DNA from: Pseudomonas alliivorans
GTDB taxonomy: Bacteria > Pseudomonadota > Gammaproteobacteria > Pseudomonadales > Pseudomonadaceae
Assembly: GCF_017826695.1 (NCBI RefSeq)
Contig: NZ_JAFFZW010000002.1
Location: 1 to 64,000 of the forward strand
DNA: 64,000 nt
Direction of reading: 5' to 3'
In this document: positions 34,487 through 43,929 of the stretch, piece by piece
How positions within the stretch are numbered: the stretch's first letter is position 1
Layout: each line of letters opens with the position of its first letter
Translations under genes and position numbers: made by a program
Notes under the pieces: generated by a model
Databases searched by the model: none
The model's input: only the letters and a program-made list of their open reading frames with translations
Told to the model about the DNA's origin: nothing

Positions 34487-34741
34487 ATGAGTTTCAATCT
34501 GGCCAACCGGCCCCTTCCTGAACGCGCCGCTATCGAAGATGAAAAGTCCCGCCTGTTCGACCTGTGGCAGAGCAATCTGGGCAAGGCCAAGGGCGAGGCC
34601 GCACGGTTGATGGGCGAGCGTGCCAAGCGCAAGGGCAAATGGTCGGAGTGGGTCCGTTCCGAGCTGGACACCATGAGCCCGCCGGAATACGCCAACATGG
34701 TGCGCAGTGAAGTCAATCGCTTGATGGCGGCTGCCAAGTAG
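34487..34741 (+). CDS. Hypothetical protein, 84 aa
   Basis: This small soluble, charged protein (MSFNLANRPLPERAAIEDEK; DLWQSNLGKAKGEAARLMGE; PPEYANMVRSEVNRLMAAAK) has no motif I recognise. It looks conserved in character (regular helices, high-GC codon use of the core genome). AGGTG lies a few bases before ATG 34487; GTG 34478 is possible. It is divergent from the DUF883 gene and convergent with the LEA lipoprotein gene. Confidence 0.7.
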   Translation: MSFNLANRPLPERAAIEDEKSRLFDLWQSNLGKAKGEAARLMGERAKRKGKWSEWVRSELDTMSPPEYANMVRSEVNRLMAAAK

Positions 34742-34784
34742 CAGGCACTTGCATCATGCAGACCGCGTTATCTCTGGCCTGCGA

Positions 34785-35264
34785 TCACCAGGGATCGCCT
34801 TCGGCCTGGCGCAGGTCCAGTGTGCCGCTGTCCCTGAAGCGCATCGTGCCGAACAGGCCGCCCGCCAGCTTGCCGCGTAACGTGTAGGGCAGGTTGTCCA
34901 GGCGCTGGGTCTGGCTCAGGCCGAGGGCCTGTCGGAATGCGGCAAAAGCCGAAACGCTGACCGGCACCACCAGTACCGCTTCCGAAAACGAACCGATGGA
35001 GCCGTGCTGGTTGCTGACGCCAGACGCCAGCAGTCGGCCATTCACGTCAAGGTCAAGCGCCACGCCGCTGTAGTCGATCGCGGTCTCGTTCGGATTCTGC
35101 ACGCGCAGCTTCACCGCCATGCGCAATTCCAGCCCCTGACCCGGCAACGGGTCGATGCCTGCCACGCTGATGGTCAACGGATCGCGGTTGGGCAGCAGGG
35201 TACATGCGCTCAGCGCTAGTATCAGCAGGCCTGAAAGCACCATGCGCATTGGGTGTAGCGACAT
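34785..35264 (-). CDS. LEA type 2 family lipoprotein
   Basis: The 159-residue protein has a lipoprotein signal (VLSGLLILALSAC) and a single water-stress/LEA14-type beta domain (ELRMAVKLRVQNPNETAIDY, SGVALDLDVNGRLLASGVSN). Such lipoproteins are found across pseudomonads; their function is unclear. ATG 35264 is preferred; an internal ATG five codons on could also serve. Confidence 0.8.
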   Translation of the reverse strand: MSLHPMRMVLSGLLILALSACTLLPNRDPLTISVAGIDPLPGQGLELRMAVKLRVQNPNETAIDYSGVALDLDVNGRLLASGVSNQHGSIGSFSEAVLVVPVSVSAFAAFRQALGLSQTQRLDNLPYTLRGKLAGGLFGTMRFRDSGTLDLRQAEGDPW

Positions 35265-35468
35265 TGTCCGGTTCCTCGACGTGGCGTCAGTCACCTTCAG
35301 ACCGCGAGCCCGTCAAGAGATTCGCAGGTGTGTGCAGGCCTCCCGGTTCAGCCTGATGATCCACCTTCCGTGAAGTTACCCGCTAATCTGCCTGTTTCAA
35401 CCATTGCGTCGTGCTGCACGCAGGTTGATGATTTCAGCGATCCAATAACAACAAGACTGGAGATAGCC

Positions 35469-36689
35469 ATGTCCATCGAAAGGACGAACCCTCATCAGGA
35501 CCCTGCCCAAGACCCTGTCGTCATCGTCAGTGCTGCTCGCACACCCATGGGTGGTTTCCAGGGTGAGTTGCAAAGCCTGAGTGCGACCCGTCTGGGCTCG
35601 CTGGCCATCAGTGCCGTCGTTGAACGTGCCGGTATCGATACCCATGACGTTGACGACGTGCTGTTTGGCTGCGTGTTGCCCGCAGGTCTCGGTCAGGCGC
35701 CGGCGCGACAGGCCGCGCTTGGCGCGGGGCTGGGCAAGGCCACGCTCTGTACCACGCTCAACAAGATGTGCGGTTCGGGTATGCAGGCCGCCATTCTGGC
35801 CCATGATCTGCTGATGGCGGGCAGCACCCGCGTTGTCGTGGCGGGCGGCATGGAAAGTATGTCCAACGCACCGTATCTGCTGGACCGCGCTCGTGGCGGT
35901 TATCGCATGGGCCACGGGCGGGTGCTGGATCACATGTTTTTGGACGGCCTTGAAGACGCCTATGAGCCCGGCCGCTTGATGGGCACCTATGCCGAGGACT
36001 GCGCGCAGTACAATGGCTTCAGCCGTGAGGCTCAGGATGCGTTTGCCATTGCTTCCCTGACGCGCGCCCAGCAGGCCATTTCAGAAGGGTATTTTGACGC
36101 TGAAATCGTTCCGGTGCAGGTCACCATTGGCAAGGAACAGCGCCTGATCAGCCACGATGAGCAGCCGCCCAAGGCGCGACTGGACAAGATCCCGACGCTC
36201 AAGCCAGCCTTTCGCGAAGGCGGCACGGTCACGGCGGCCAACGCAAGTTCGATCTCCGACGGTGCTGCGGCGTTGCTGCTGATGCGTCAGTCCGAAGCCC
36301 TGCGTCGAGGGCTGAAGCCGCTTGCCGTTATTCACGGGCACGCCGCTTTCGCCGACGAGCCGGGTCTGTTTCCCACGGCTCCAATAGGCGCAGTCAGGCG
36401 CTTGCTCGGCAAGACAGGCTGGACGTTGAACGACGTGGATCTGTTCGAGATCAATGAGGCCTTTGCCGTCGTGCCTCTGGTCGCCATGAGTCAGTTGGAC
36501 ATTCCGCATCACAAGGTAAACGTCAACGGCGGAGCCTGCGCACTGGGCCACCCGATTGGTGCCTCCGGCGCACGCATCATCGTGACCTTGCTGGGCGCCC
36601 TGCGTCGCAGGCAGCTCAAGCGCGGGATCGCGGCTATCTGCATTGGCGGCGGCGAAGCAACGGCGATTGCGGTTGAGTTAGTAGAATAG
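35469..36689 (+). CDS. Acetyl-CoA acetyltransferase (thiolase)
   Basis: The 406-residue thiolase catalyses reversible condensation or cleavage of acetoacetyl-CoA-type substrates. The active-site Cys is in LNKMCGSGMQAAIL, the His in NGGACALGHPIGASGARI and the second Cys in ICIGGGEATA. ATG 35469 has GGAG eight bases before it. Together with the enoyl-CoA hydratase 91 bp downstream it suggests a partial beta-oxidation or short-chain acyl-CoA pathway. The AT-rich gap between them may hold a separate promoter. Confidence 0.92.
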   Translation: MSIERTNPHQDPAQDPVVIVSAARTPMGGFQGELQSLSATRLGSLAISAVVERAGIDTHDVDDVLFGCVLPAGLGQAPARQAALGAGLGKATLCTTLNKMCGSGMQAAILAHDLLMAGSTRVVVAGGMESMSNAPYLLDRARGGYRMGHGRVLDHMFLDGLEDAYEPGRLMGTYAEDCAQYNGFSREAQDAFAIASLTRAQQAISEGYFDAEIVPVQVTIGKEQRLISHDEQPPKARLDKIPTLKPAFREGGTVTAANASSISDGAAALLLMRQSEALRRGLKPLAVIHGHAAFADEPGLFPTAPIGAVRRLLGKTGWTLNDVDLFEINEAFAVVPLVAMSQLDIPHHKVNVNGGACALGHPIGASGARIIVTLLGALRRRQLKRGIAAICIGGGEATAIAVELVE

Positions 36690-36780
36690 TTATTTTAATC
36701 AATTACTTATGATCATGTTGTGATGTAATTTGTCCTGATTCTGGTTTTAGTCGTAAAAATATAAAAAAGGATAGTTATCA

Positions 36781-37554
36781 ATGAATTACGAGACTCTATT
36801 GAGTGAGATTCGAGAAGGTGTCGGACTCATTACGCTCAACCGTCCCAAGGCTCTGAATGCGCTCAACGCACAATTGATCGACGAGCTGAACCACGCGCTC
36901 GACGCGTTCGAAGCTGACAGTGCCATTGGCTGCATTGTGCTCACGGGTTCGGAAAAGGCCTTTGCTGCCGGCGCGGATATCAAGGAAATGGTCGATCTGA
37001 CCTATCCGCAGATCTACCTGGATGACCTGTTTCGCGAGAGTGATCGTGTCGCCGCCCGACGCAAGCCGGTGATCGCCGCAGTCGCTGGCTTTGCATTGGG
37101 GGGCGGTTGCGAATTGGCGTTGATGTGCGACTTCATCCTCGCGGCAGAGAATGCCCGCTTCGGACAGCCGGAAATCAACCTGGGCGTACTGCCCGGCATG
37201 GGCGGTACCCAGCGTCTGACGCGGGCCGTCGGCAAGGCCAAGGCCATGGACATGTGCCTGACCGGGCGCCTGATCGATGCCCATGAAGCCGAGCGCTCAG
37301 GCATGGTTTCACGGGTCCTGCCGCTGGAAGACCTTCTCGACGAGGCGCTGAAGGCAGCCGCCAGCATCGCCGCGAAATCCTTGCCTGTCGCCATGCAGGT
37401 CAAGGAGAGCGTCAACCGCGCCTTCGAGGTCAGTCTGGCCGAAGGTATCCGTTTCGAACGCCGTTTGTTTCATGCCACCTTCGCCAGCCAGGATCAGAAG
37501 GAAGGCATGCAGGCGTTCATCGAAAAACGGCCGGCCATCTTCAGGGATTGCTGA
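36781..37554 (+). CDS. Enoyl-CoA hydratase
   Basis: The 257-residue crotonase-fold enzyme hydrates trans-2-enoyl-CoA. The oxyanion-hole and CoA-binding segments ([30 protein letters not shown]) and catalytic Glu regions ([20 protein letters not shown]) are intact. AAGGA precedes the ATG by nine bases. Its last 14 bp overlap the 3' end of the opposing vgrG. Confidence 0.92.
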   Translation: MNYETLLSEIREGVGLITLNRPKALNALNAQLIDELNHALDAFEADSAIGCIVLTGSEKAFAAGADIKEMVDLTYPQIYLDDLFRESDRVAARRKPVIAAVAGFALGGGCELALMCDFILAAENARFGQPEINLGVLPGMGGTQRLTRAVGKAKAMDMCLTGRLIDAHEAERSGMVSRVLPLEDLLDEALKAAASIAAKSLPVAMQVKESVNRAFEVSLAEGIRFERRLFHATFASQDQKEGMQAFIEKRPAIFRDC

Positions 37555-39517
37555 TATTCAGGGCATCGCGCTGCTGCTGTGTCCAGTTCTGCTGGAAATA
37601 GGTGTGCAGCGCCATGCACTCGCCGGGATGGATCAGCCAGAGTTCCTGAGGCGTCTTGTGATACTCCCGGATCAGTTGTTGGCGATCGGCTTCGCTGAGG
37701 CCCAGGTAACCCATGTTGTCAGTGGTGCCTTCGAACAGGAAGTGCCTGGGTGCCAGACGAGCCAGATGATGCAGCCCCGGCTCGCGCATGCGCACGATGT
37801 ACCAGATCCGCGCTGCCAGCGGCGCGCCACGCAGTCCAGGCAGTCTCGTCAAGCGCAGATCGCTGATGGCAACAGTCTTTCCGGGCGGAACATCGGGCGC
37901 AAAGCGGTCGAGCGTGCCGTTGCCCAGCACCGAAATCACCGTCGGCGTCAGATGCAGTTCAGTCTGCTCGCCTTTCACTTTGATGACCTTGTCCGACTCG
38001 ATATGCAACTGCTGGCCGGATCGTAACTGCACGTAGATCGGTGACTTGACGTCTATTCCTTCCAGTCTTATCCGCGTTCCGTTTTCAGGCAGGGCTCCGG
38101 GCACCCCGCAGATCACCGGGCGGTCCGGATCGCTGTCAAGGTGCGCAATGATCACACGGGTGCCTGCCTGTAGCCGGGCGACCGGGTTGACGCCTGTGGA
38201 CATGACGCGCGCTAGCGGCCACTGTCCTGACTCATTTTCCAGAGCGGATGACTTCTGCCAGTCGAAACGGATCGGCCTGTGGCCTGACAGGCCCTCTTGT
38301 GCATCGACGACCAGCCCCATGGGCATGAGCGTGGCCTCTTGAACTTGGTTGATCCTTGGCTTGGGGTGTCTGATCGACGGACGAAAAGGCATCGCCCAGG
38401 GCTGCACCTTGAACCGATTTGTGTAGCCACCCGCCGAAACGATGTGATCAGTCATCAGTCCGTTTTCCGTTTCAGGCAGCGCACTGACGATAGCCGCAAT
38501 GTCGTTGGGGTCAATGCCTTCCAGTGTCTGTAACTGCCTGCCCGCATGGCACACTTCGACCAACAGCCACTGATCGTTGAGCAGGGGTTCGGGATGATCG
38601 AGTACGTGCATGACTTCGCCGCTGCGCAGGTGCGGCTGATCGCTGGTGCCCTGAAAGTCACGACGCTCGCAGCGCAGCCGCTCCAGATGGCGGACGCTGC
38701 GCTGTTGTCGATGGGCTGTCAGCTGATCTGTGTGACGCTGGCCGGGGGATGTTTCAACGGGTTCGTCGAGCGCTTGCGCTTCAAGGTCCGGGCGTTCTTT
38801 CGAGGCTTTGGGCGGGAGCGACGCATGGGCATGCCAGAAAGCGCCTTGCAGGCCAGCGTGGATCGACCGGAGTTCGGCGAGGTGCGAGAGAGCAGGTGAA
38901 TGATCGTGAGGTTCGCGTTCGCGACGAAACCGTGTCGGCAGCCGATGTTCGGGAAAGCTGGCGGGATCGTCCGAAAATACCAGCGTATGGCTATCGGGCG
39001 CATGCTCGAAACGGAAGTGAATGCCTTCCTCCTCGCACAGGCGCTGCAACAGGTGCAGATCGGTCTCGTCGTACTGGATGCACAGGGCGCGACGCGGATA
39101 AAGCCCCGTCATCTGTTCGAAGCGGTATTCGCCAGTCTGCAGCCCTTCGCGTTCAAGCAGGTGGGTAATCAACTGCGGAGCGCTCATGTCATGGTATGCG
39201 TGGCGTCGAGGCTGTCCGGCCAGGTTTTGCAAGGCAGGCATCAGAACCAGCCGATAATGCGTAAGGCGGCTGCCGACATACACTTCCAGTGCATGATGGA
39301 TCAGGCCGTGCACGCCTTGACCGGACCGGCCGAAGCCGAGTGAAGCGCTGCGCCCGATCAGGCTGGCCGTGTCCAGCGAGGCTTCAGTGCCGATCAGATC
39401 AATGTCGAAGCGGTACACTTCGTTCAAGGCATCCAGCCCGGTAAAGCTGATGACATGCAGATCCATCTGGCAGTCGGCAATCACCAAAGTCATTGGCATT
39501 TGCGGGTCTTTGCACAT
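37541..39517 (-). CDS. Orphan VgrG-like T6SS tip protein with C-terminal extension
   Basis: The 658-residue protein has gp27-like domains ([29 protein letters not shown] [35 protein letters not shown]) and a gp5-type OB domain ([33 protein letters not shown]). A short beta stretch follows. The last hundred residues (ending with [20 protein letters not shown] and [17 protein letters not shown]) are not VgrG sequence. VgrG trimers form the spike tip of the type VI secretion needle and carry effectors. No other T6SS gene or PAAR gene is adjacent, so the extension may be an effector or adaptor domain. The start could also be MPMTL seven codons in. Confidence 0.8.
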   Translation of the reverse strand: MCKDPQMPMTLVIADCQMDLHVISFTGLDALNEVYRFDIDLIGTEASLDTASLIGRSASLGFGRSGQGVHGLIHHALEVYVGSRLTHYRLVLMPALQNLAGQPRRHAYHDMSAPQLITHLLEREGLQTGEYRFEQMTGLYPRRALCIQYDETDLHLLQRLCEEEGIHFRFEHAPDSHTLVFSDDPASFPEHRLPTRFRREREPHDHSPALSHLAELRSIHAGLQGAFWHAHASLPPKASKERPDLEAQALDEPVETSPGQRHTDQLTAHRQQRSVRHLERLRCERRDFQGTSDQPHLRSGEVMHVLDHPEPLLNDQWLLVEVCHAGRQLQTLEGIDPNDIAAIVSALPETENGLMTDHIVSAGGYTNRFKVQPWAMPFRPSIRHPKPRINQVQEATLMPMGLVVDAQEGLSGHRPIRFDWQKSSALENESGQWPLARVMSTGVNPVARLQAGTRVIIAHLDSDPDRPVICGVPGALPENGTRIRLEGIDVKSPIYVQLRSGQQLHIESDKVIKVKGEQTELHLTPTVISVLGNGTLDRFAPDVPPGKTVAISDLRLTRLPGLRGAPLAARIWYIVRMREPGLHHLARLAPRHFLFEGTTDNMGYLGLSEADRQQLIREYHKTPQELWLIHPGECMALHTYFQQNWTQQQRDALNISNP

Positions 39518-39827
39518 CTTCGGGCGCTCCCACCTTGAAATTCAGGGTGCGAAGGGTACGAAATGCTTGAGTGCAAAAGCATCGTTTCAAGGTTTTTCAG
39601 AAAAGGACTACACGACAAAGTGCGAACAGGCCTTGGTCACCCAGCACGGCGACACGCGCATCGAGCAATCACAGCCCGGCAGGGGTTTCATCTGGCGTGA
39701 TCACGTATAAAATGCGTCGCGCCGGAAATGTCTTTGCCGGCCACCCCTATTTTCAACGTCCTGCCACCCTTGCAGGCTGCCTCGCGGTCGCAGCGGGCGG
39801 GACGCACACTGGATCAAGAGAGCAGAC
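39518..39827. other. Divergent intergenic region vgrG / yebC
   Basis: The 310-bp gap separates the vgrG and yebC-like starts. It must carry both promoters. No hairpin, repeat or small gene with a ribosome site was recognised. Confidence 0.5.
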
Positions 39828-40532
39828 ATGGGCGCACAGTGGAAGGTCAAGCATAAAGAAGCAGCAGCCAACGCCAAGGGACGTACGTTCGGCAAGCTGT
39901 CCAAGGAAATCATGATCGCTGCCCGCGCAGGTGCCGACCCGGACATGAACTCGCGTTTGCGTCTGGTGGTGGAGCAGGCCAAGAAAGCGTCGATGCCCCG
40001 TGAAACCCTGGAGCGCGCGATCAAAAAGGGCGCAGGCCTGCTGGGCGAAAGCGTCAACTTCGAACACCTGACCTATGAAGGTTTCGCACCGCATCGCGTG
40101 CCCGTGATCGTCGAGTGCCTGACCGATAACATCAACCGTACCGTGTCGGAAATTCGCGTGCTGTTTCGCAAGGGGCAGTTGGGCGCCGCAGGCTCGGTGT
40201 CCTGGGATTTCAACTACCAGGGCATGATCGAAGCGGTGCCTGCATCGCCGGACGCCGATCCGGACGAAGCGGCCATCGAAGCGGGCGCTCAGGACTGTGA
40301 GGCGGCTGAAGAGGGTGCCACCCTGTTCCTGACCGACCCTACAGACATGGACGCGGTGTGCAAGAAGTTGCCGGAATTCGGCTTTACCGTGCAGTCGGCG
40401 CAATTGGGCTATCGTCCGAAAAGCACCGTGGACGGCTTGACCGAAGAGCAGATGGCAGAAGTCGAAGCTTTCCTGGAAGCCATCGACAACCACGACGACG
40501 TACAGAACGTCTACGTGGGTCTGGCCGGCTGA
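39828..40532 (+). CDS. YebC/PmpR family protein (YeeN-like paralogue)
   Basis: The 234-residue protein has the family pattern: [20 protein letters not shown], the segment [34 protein letters not shown] and [20 protein letters not shown], plus an acidic C-terminus. YebC proteins act as transcription regulators or, as shown more recently, help ribosomes at proline-rich stalls. The N-terminus [13 protein letters not shown] differs from the usual MAGHSKW(A/H)NI, which suggests the paralogue and not the ruvC-linked yebC. Confidence 0.9.
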   Translation: MGAQWKVKHKEAAANAKGRTFGKLSKEIMIAARAGADPDMNSRLRLVVEQAKKASMPRETLERAIKKGAGLLGESVNFEHLTYEGFAPHRVPVIVECLTDNINRTVSEIRVLFRKGQLGAAGSVSWDFNYQGMIEAVPASPDADPDEAAIEAGAQDCEAAEEGATLFLTDPTDMDAVCKKLPEFGFTVQSAQLGYRPKSTVDGLTEEQMAEVEAFLEAIDNHDDVQNVYVGLAG

Positions 40533-40545
40533 TCAGAGTGGGTAG

Positions 40546-40564
40546 GGAGCGCCTCAGGCGCTCC
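40546..40564. terminator. Shared convergent terminator
   Basis: An 8-bp perfect stem GGAGCGCC/GGCGCTCC (40546-40553 and 40557-40564) closes on a 3-base loop that is the stop codon of the minus-strand kinase gene. It lies 14 bp after the yebC-like stop. There is no T-run, so it may slow both converging polymerases. Confidence 0.5.
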
Positions 40565-41879
40565 ATGCCTGCAGCTTCACAGACACTTCCTCAAGCGTCG
40601 GCCTGCGTTTGCAGTCAGGCTGGATGCAGTTTTTTTGAAGCTGCCCAAGTCCTTCGAGGACTTCCGGGTTTTCGCCTGACGGCTCGCAACGCTCCAGCAA
40701 TTCCCCGAGCAGAATACCGAACGCCCGCGTCTCCAGGCGTTGCAGCGCGTGCCCGGCAGATACTGAAGGATGAAAGGTTGCCGCGCCGAAGTCCCCCAGC
40801 AGACAATTGCCGTTTTCCTGCACAAGAATATTGTGGCCATACAGGTCGCCGTGGCTGATGCCGCACGCGTGCAGATGAGCGGTGACCGATGCGATACCGG
40901 TCGCCAGACGCAGCAGTTCCGACAACGAGAACCGCGTATCCGCGCCATAGATATCGCGACTGCAGGAGTCCAGGCTGGGCGGACCGGCAAGGTTGGTGAA
41001 GTCGGGGGCTATCAGCTCCATAACAAGTCCCCGTTGCTGGTCGGGGTGATTCGAGATCTGTCCCAGTACCTCTATCAGATGCACGTGGCGGCCAGCGGCA
41101 ATGCAGGCTGCCATTTCATCGAGCGGCGAGCCATCGCTGGTCACGTTACCCTTGTACAGCTTGATTGCTACTGTTCGCGCCTGCCCGTCGTCCTGCCATT
41201 CGGCCTGCTGAATGACGCCTGACGCTCCTTCACCCAGACGCTGCCCCAGGTTCAATCGCTGCCACGGAATCTGCCGCACGGGCAGATCCTGGTGCTCTGG
41301 GCACAGCGGGTTATCTGCAAACGCCAGCCAGGCGAGGGAGGGCAGTTGCAACAGCCAGTCAGGCAGTTCGGTCAGCCGGTTGGCGGACATCCGGATCAGC
41401 TCCAGCCTGTGGCAGTCGGCCAGTGTCGGCGGCAGACTTTGTAACCGGTTGCCGGCCAGCATCAGCTTTTGCAGATCGCGTCGGAGACCCAGTTCGTCAG
41501 GCAGTGATTCGATGCGGTTGTCGGTCAGAATCAGCCAGCGCAGGCGTGGCGGCAGCGCCGATGCGCTGACGTGCTGAATACGGTTGGCCTTGAAGCCGAC
41601 AAGGCGCAACTGCTCACACTGCCCGATGCACTCGGGCAAGTGGGTAAAGGCGTTATCGGACCCGAAGAGAACCTGCAGCCGGGTCAGGCGGTACAGATCG
41701 TCCGGCAGATCGCTCAACGAATTGCCGCTGAGGTTGAGGACTTCCAGCGTGTCCGCCAGATCGAATATTTCCTGCGGGAATTCGGTCAGCCCGCAGGACA
41801 GGTCAAGACGCCGTATGCCGGCCAGCTTGCCGGCGCGCAGGTCTGCGAGGGTATGCATAAGTGTGGGTTCGGTCTTCAA
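40554..41879 (-). CDS. Leucine-rich repeat protein kinase
   Basis: The 441-residue fusion has about seven leucine-rich repeats (residues 20-195; LEVLNLSGNSLSDLPDDLYR, LRWLILTDNRIESLPDELGL, LQKLMLAGNRLQSLPPTLAD) followed by a Ser/Thr-type kinase domain (about 205-440). The kinase has the Gly loop LGEGASGVIQQAE, Lys in VAIKLYKG, a catalytic loop HGDLYGHNIL and GDFGAA (DFG). HRD is replaced by HGD, as in many bacterial kinases. No signal peptide or membrane helix is seen, so it acts in the cytoplasm or is delivered elsewhere. Substrate and partners are unknown. Confidence 0.88.
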   Translation of the reverse strand: MKTEPTLMHTLADLRAGKLAGIRRLDLSCGLTEFPQEIFDLADTLEVLNLSGNSLSDLPDDLYRLTRLQVLFGSDNAFTHLPECIGQCEQLRLVGFKANRIQHVSASALPPRLRWLILTDNRIESLPDELGLRRDLQKLMLAGNRLQSLPPTLADCHRLELIRMSANRLTELPDWLLQLPSLAWLAFADNPLCPEHQDLPVRQIPWQRLNLGQRLGEGASGVIQQAEWQDDGQARTVAIKLYKGNVTSDGSPLDEMAACIAAGRHVHLIEVLGQISNHPDQQRGLVMELIAPDFTNLAGPPSLDSCSRDIYGADTRFSLSELLRLATGIASVTAHLHACGISHGDLYGHNILVQENGNCLLGDFGAATFHPSVSAGHALQRLETRAFGILLGELLERCEPSGENPEVLEGLGQLQKNCIQPDCKRRPTLEEVSVKLQAWSA

Positions 41880-41935
41880 TCGGACAAGCGCGCATCATAG
41901 CGGCAGTTTTCGCCGCTCGCCGCACATATCACCCG

Positions 41936-42481
41936 TCAAGACAGGCAGCGCTCTACCCACTGATGCACGGCGGCCAGGGTCGGTGGGGACTCGGAGTAGA
42001 GAATCCGGTAGATCATGGGGGCGACGATGGCATCGATCAGCTCGTCGGCCGAGGGCGACGGCTCGTTACGACTCGCAGCGCGATCGATAATGGTCTGCAG
42101 CTGCTCGCGGACGATAGAGGCGCATTTGCCGCCACTGTTGGAAGCGCTGGCGGCGACGTCACGCATCATCTCTCGTCCAGGTGCCGAAGACATTTCGTCC
42201 AGGTACATCTCGCTCCAGCTCAACAGGTCCAGGCGCAGATTGCCATGATCGATGGGTTCATCCGGGCGAAGCCGCGCGATGGCGACATCAGCCAACAGGT
42301 TGGTCAGATCGCCCCAGCGACGGTAGATGGTCGACGGCGTAACCCCGGCACGGGTCGCGATCAGAGGCACGCTGAGTGTCGAGCGGTCCTGTTCCAGCAA
42401 CAGATCGCGAACGGCACGGTGAATGGATTCCTGCACACGGGCGCTGCGGCCTCCGGTGCGTACTGCTTCTTTGATAGCCAT
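41936..42481 (-). CDS. TetR family transcriptional repressor
   Basis: The 181-residue regulator has an N-terminal HTH (LSVPLIATRAGVTPSTIYRR, WGDLTNLLADVA) and a TetR C-terminal ligand domain. It is divergent from an MFS transporter across 105 bp, the standard arrangement for a repressor of its own efflux pump. Candidate operator half-sites AAAG/CTTT lie in the gap. Confidence 0.9.
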   Translation of the reverse strand: MAIKEAVRTGGRSARVQESIHRAVRDLLLEQDRSTLSVPLIATRAGVTPSTIYRRWGDLTNLLADVAIARLRPDEPIDHGNLRLDLLSWSEMYLDEMSSAPGREMMRDVAASASNSGGKCASIVREQLQTIIDRAASRNEPSPSADELIDAIVAPMIYRILYSESPPTLAAVHQWVERCLS

Positions 42482-42498
42482 ACGGCGGACCTTAACAC

Positions 42499-42558
42499 AA
42501 AGTATTTGCTTTAAGCGGCATCAGACAGCACACTCCGCAAAAGCTAATTAATGGCTTT
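42499..42558. promoter_or_regulatory. Candidate TetR operator region
   Basis: Two related dyads lie in the divergent gap: AAAGTATTTGCTTT (42499-42512) and AAAGC-N9-GCTTT (42540-42558). The repetition of AAAG/CTTT arms between a TetR gene and its likely target suggests operator sites, but the arms are short. Confidence 0.3.
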
Positions 42559-42586
42559 AAAGATTGCGTCAGTGGAGAGTGTACCC

Positions 42587-43822
42587 ATGTCCCTAACTTT
42601 GCAGAACCCGCAGCTCGATGGCCGGGAGCGAAGCCATCTGGTCTTTCTGGCCTTCACGACCCTGTGTTTCTTTGCTGCATCCAGCACGCCTACGCCGCTT
42701 TATCACCTGTATCAGGAAGCATGGGGCTTTTCTTCCGGGATGCTCACGCTGATTTTTGCGGTCTATGCATTCAGTCTGCTGGCCGCGCTGCTAATGGGCG
42801 GATCGCTTTCCGATCATCTGGGTAGACGGCCTGTGATTCTCGGCGCCTTGCTGATCCAGGCCGTTTCCATGCTGTGCTTCATCGCCGCCACGGATGTGAC
42901 CTGGCTGGTGATCGCGCGGCTGCTTCAAGGGTTCGCTACAGGGTTGGCTGCCAGTGCGCTGGGGGCTGCGTTGCTGGACAGTGATCAGGTCCGTGGACCG
43001 TTGATCAACAGTATTTCTCCGATGTTGGGCATGGCGGTCGGTGCGTTGGGTACTGCGCTGTTGGTGCAGTTCGCGCCGCATCCCTTGTTGCTGGCTTACT
43101 GCTTGTTGCTGGCGGCCTTTCTGGCGCAGGCCGCTTACCTGAAGCGAGTGCCCGAGACGGTCAGTCCGCAACCGGGCGCATGGCAGTCCCTGAAACCTTC
43201 GCTGCATGTGCCGGTGCAGGCCAGGCGCATGTTGTTGCTGGTGCTGCCGGTGGACATAGCCGCGTGGGCGTTGGGGGGCTTCTTTCTGTCCTTGAGCCCG
43301 TCATTGCTGGCCGCTGCCACTGGTTCGACCTCGCCGCTGGATGGCGGGCTGGCTGTCGCAGCGCTGACGCTGAGTGGTGCGCTGGCCATTATGATCCTGC
43401 GTCAGCGCGCTCCAGAGCTGGGTCTCTGGGTCGGGGCAAGTTTCATGATTGTCGGGGTTGCGGTGATTCTGCTGGCCGTCAACTCAGGCGTGCTCTGGCT
43501 GTTCTTCTGCGGTGCGATGATCGCCGGAGTCGGCTTCGGATCGAGCTTTCTCGGCGCGTTGCGCATGCTCATGCCGACGGCGCACGCACATGAGCGAGCG
43601 GGCCTTATGTCAGCGTTTCTGGTATTGAGCTATCTGGCGTTCTGTATGCCAGCTCTGGCAGCCGGTTTTGCTGCCCGCTCGTTTGGTCTGGTGATGACCA
43701 GCAATGTCTATGGCGGGATCGTTATCGTATTGGCATTGATGGCGTTGAGCAGTTTGCTGGTGCGCCGTGCTGCAGGTGCAGGTGCAGGTGCAGGCACGGC
43801 GCGCGATGAACGTGTCGCGTGA
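42587..43822 (+). CDS. MFS efflux transporter
   Basis: The 411-residue protein has about 12 membrane helices with the drug-transporter motif A GGSLSDHLGRRPVILGALL. It begins FTTLCFFAASSTPTPLYHLY, typical of a subfamily of putative multidrug exporters. ATG 42587 has GGAGAG about 7 bases upstream; ATG 42551 is too early in the leader. Control by the divergent TetR repressor is likely. The C-terminus carries an unusual AGAGAGAGT repeat. Confidence 0.88.
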   Translation: MSLTLQNPQLDGRERSHLVFLAFTTLCFFAASSTPTPLYHLYQEAWGFSSGMLTLIFAVYAFSLLAALLMGGSLSDHLGRRPVILGALLIQAVSMLCFIAATDVTWLVIARLLQGFATGLAASALGAALLDSDQVRGPLINSISPMLGMAVGALGTALLVQFAPHPLLLAYCLLLAAFLAQAAYLKRVPETVSPQPGAWQSLKPSLHVPVQARRMLLLVLPVDIAAWALGGFFLSLSPSLLAAATGSTSPLDGGLAVAALTLSGALAIMILRQRAPELGLWVGASFMIVGVAVILLAVNSGVLWLFFCGAMIAGVGFGSSFLGALRMLMPTAHAHERAGLMSAFLVLSYLAFCMPALAAGFAARSFGLVMTSNVYGGIVIVLALMALSSLLVRRAAGAGAGAGTARDERVA

Positions 43823-43839
43823 TTGCGGGCACGCCTCTA

Positions 43840-43878
43840 CCGGGCAAACGCCGCCCCATAGGGAAGGCGGCTTGCCGG
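43840..43878. terminator. Imperfect hairpin between convergent genes
   Basis: CCGGGCAAACGCCGCC pairs imperfectly with GGCGGCTTGCCGG across a 10-base loop. It lies between the MFS stop and the carboxypeptidase 3' end. It lacks a T-run. Confidence 0.35.
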
Positions 43879-43929
43879 CGATTCGGTTTATCGAGCGACA
43901 TCTCTGTGTCTGAAATGAAGCTATTACCG

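Noticed and set aside
43770..43805. GCAGGTGCAGGTGCAGGT repeat at the end of the MFS gene as a microsatellite of interest
   Set aside because: It is a short in-frame run encoding Ala-Gly at a tolerant C-terminus; nothing suggests regulated length variation.
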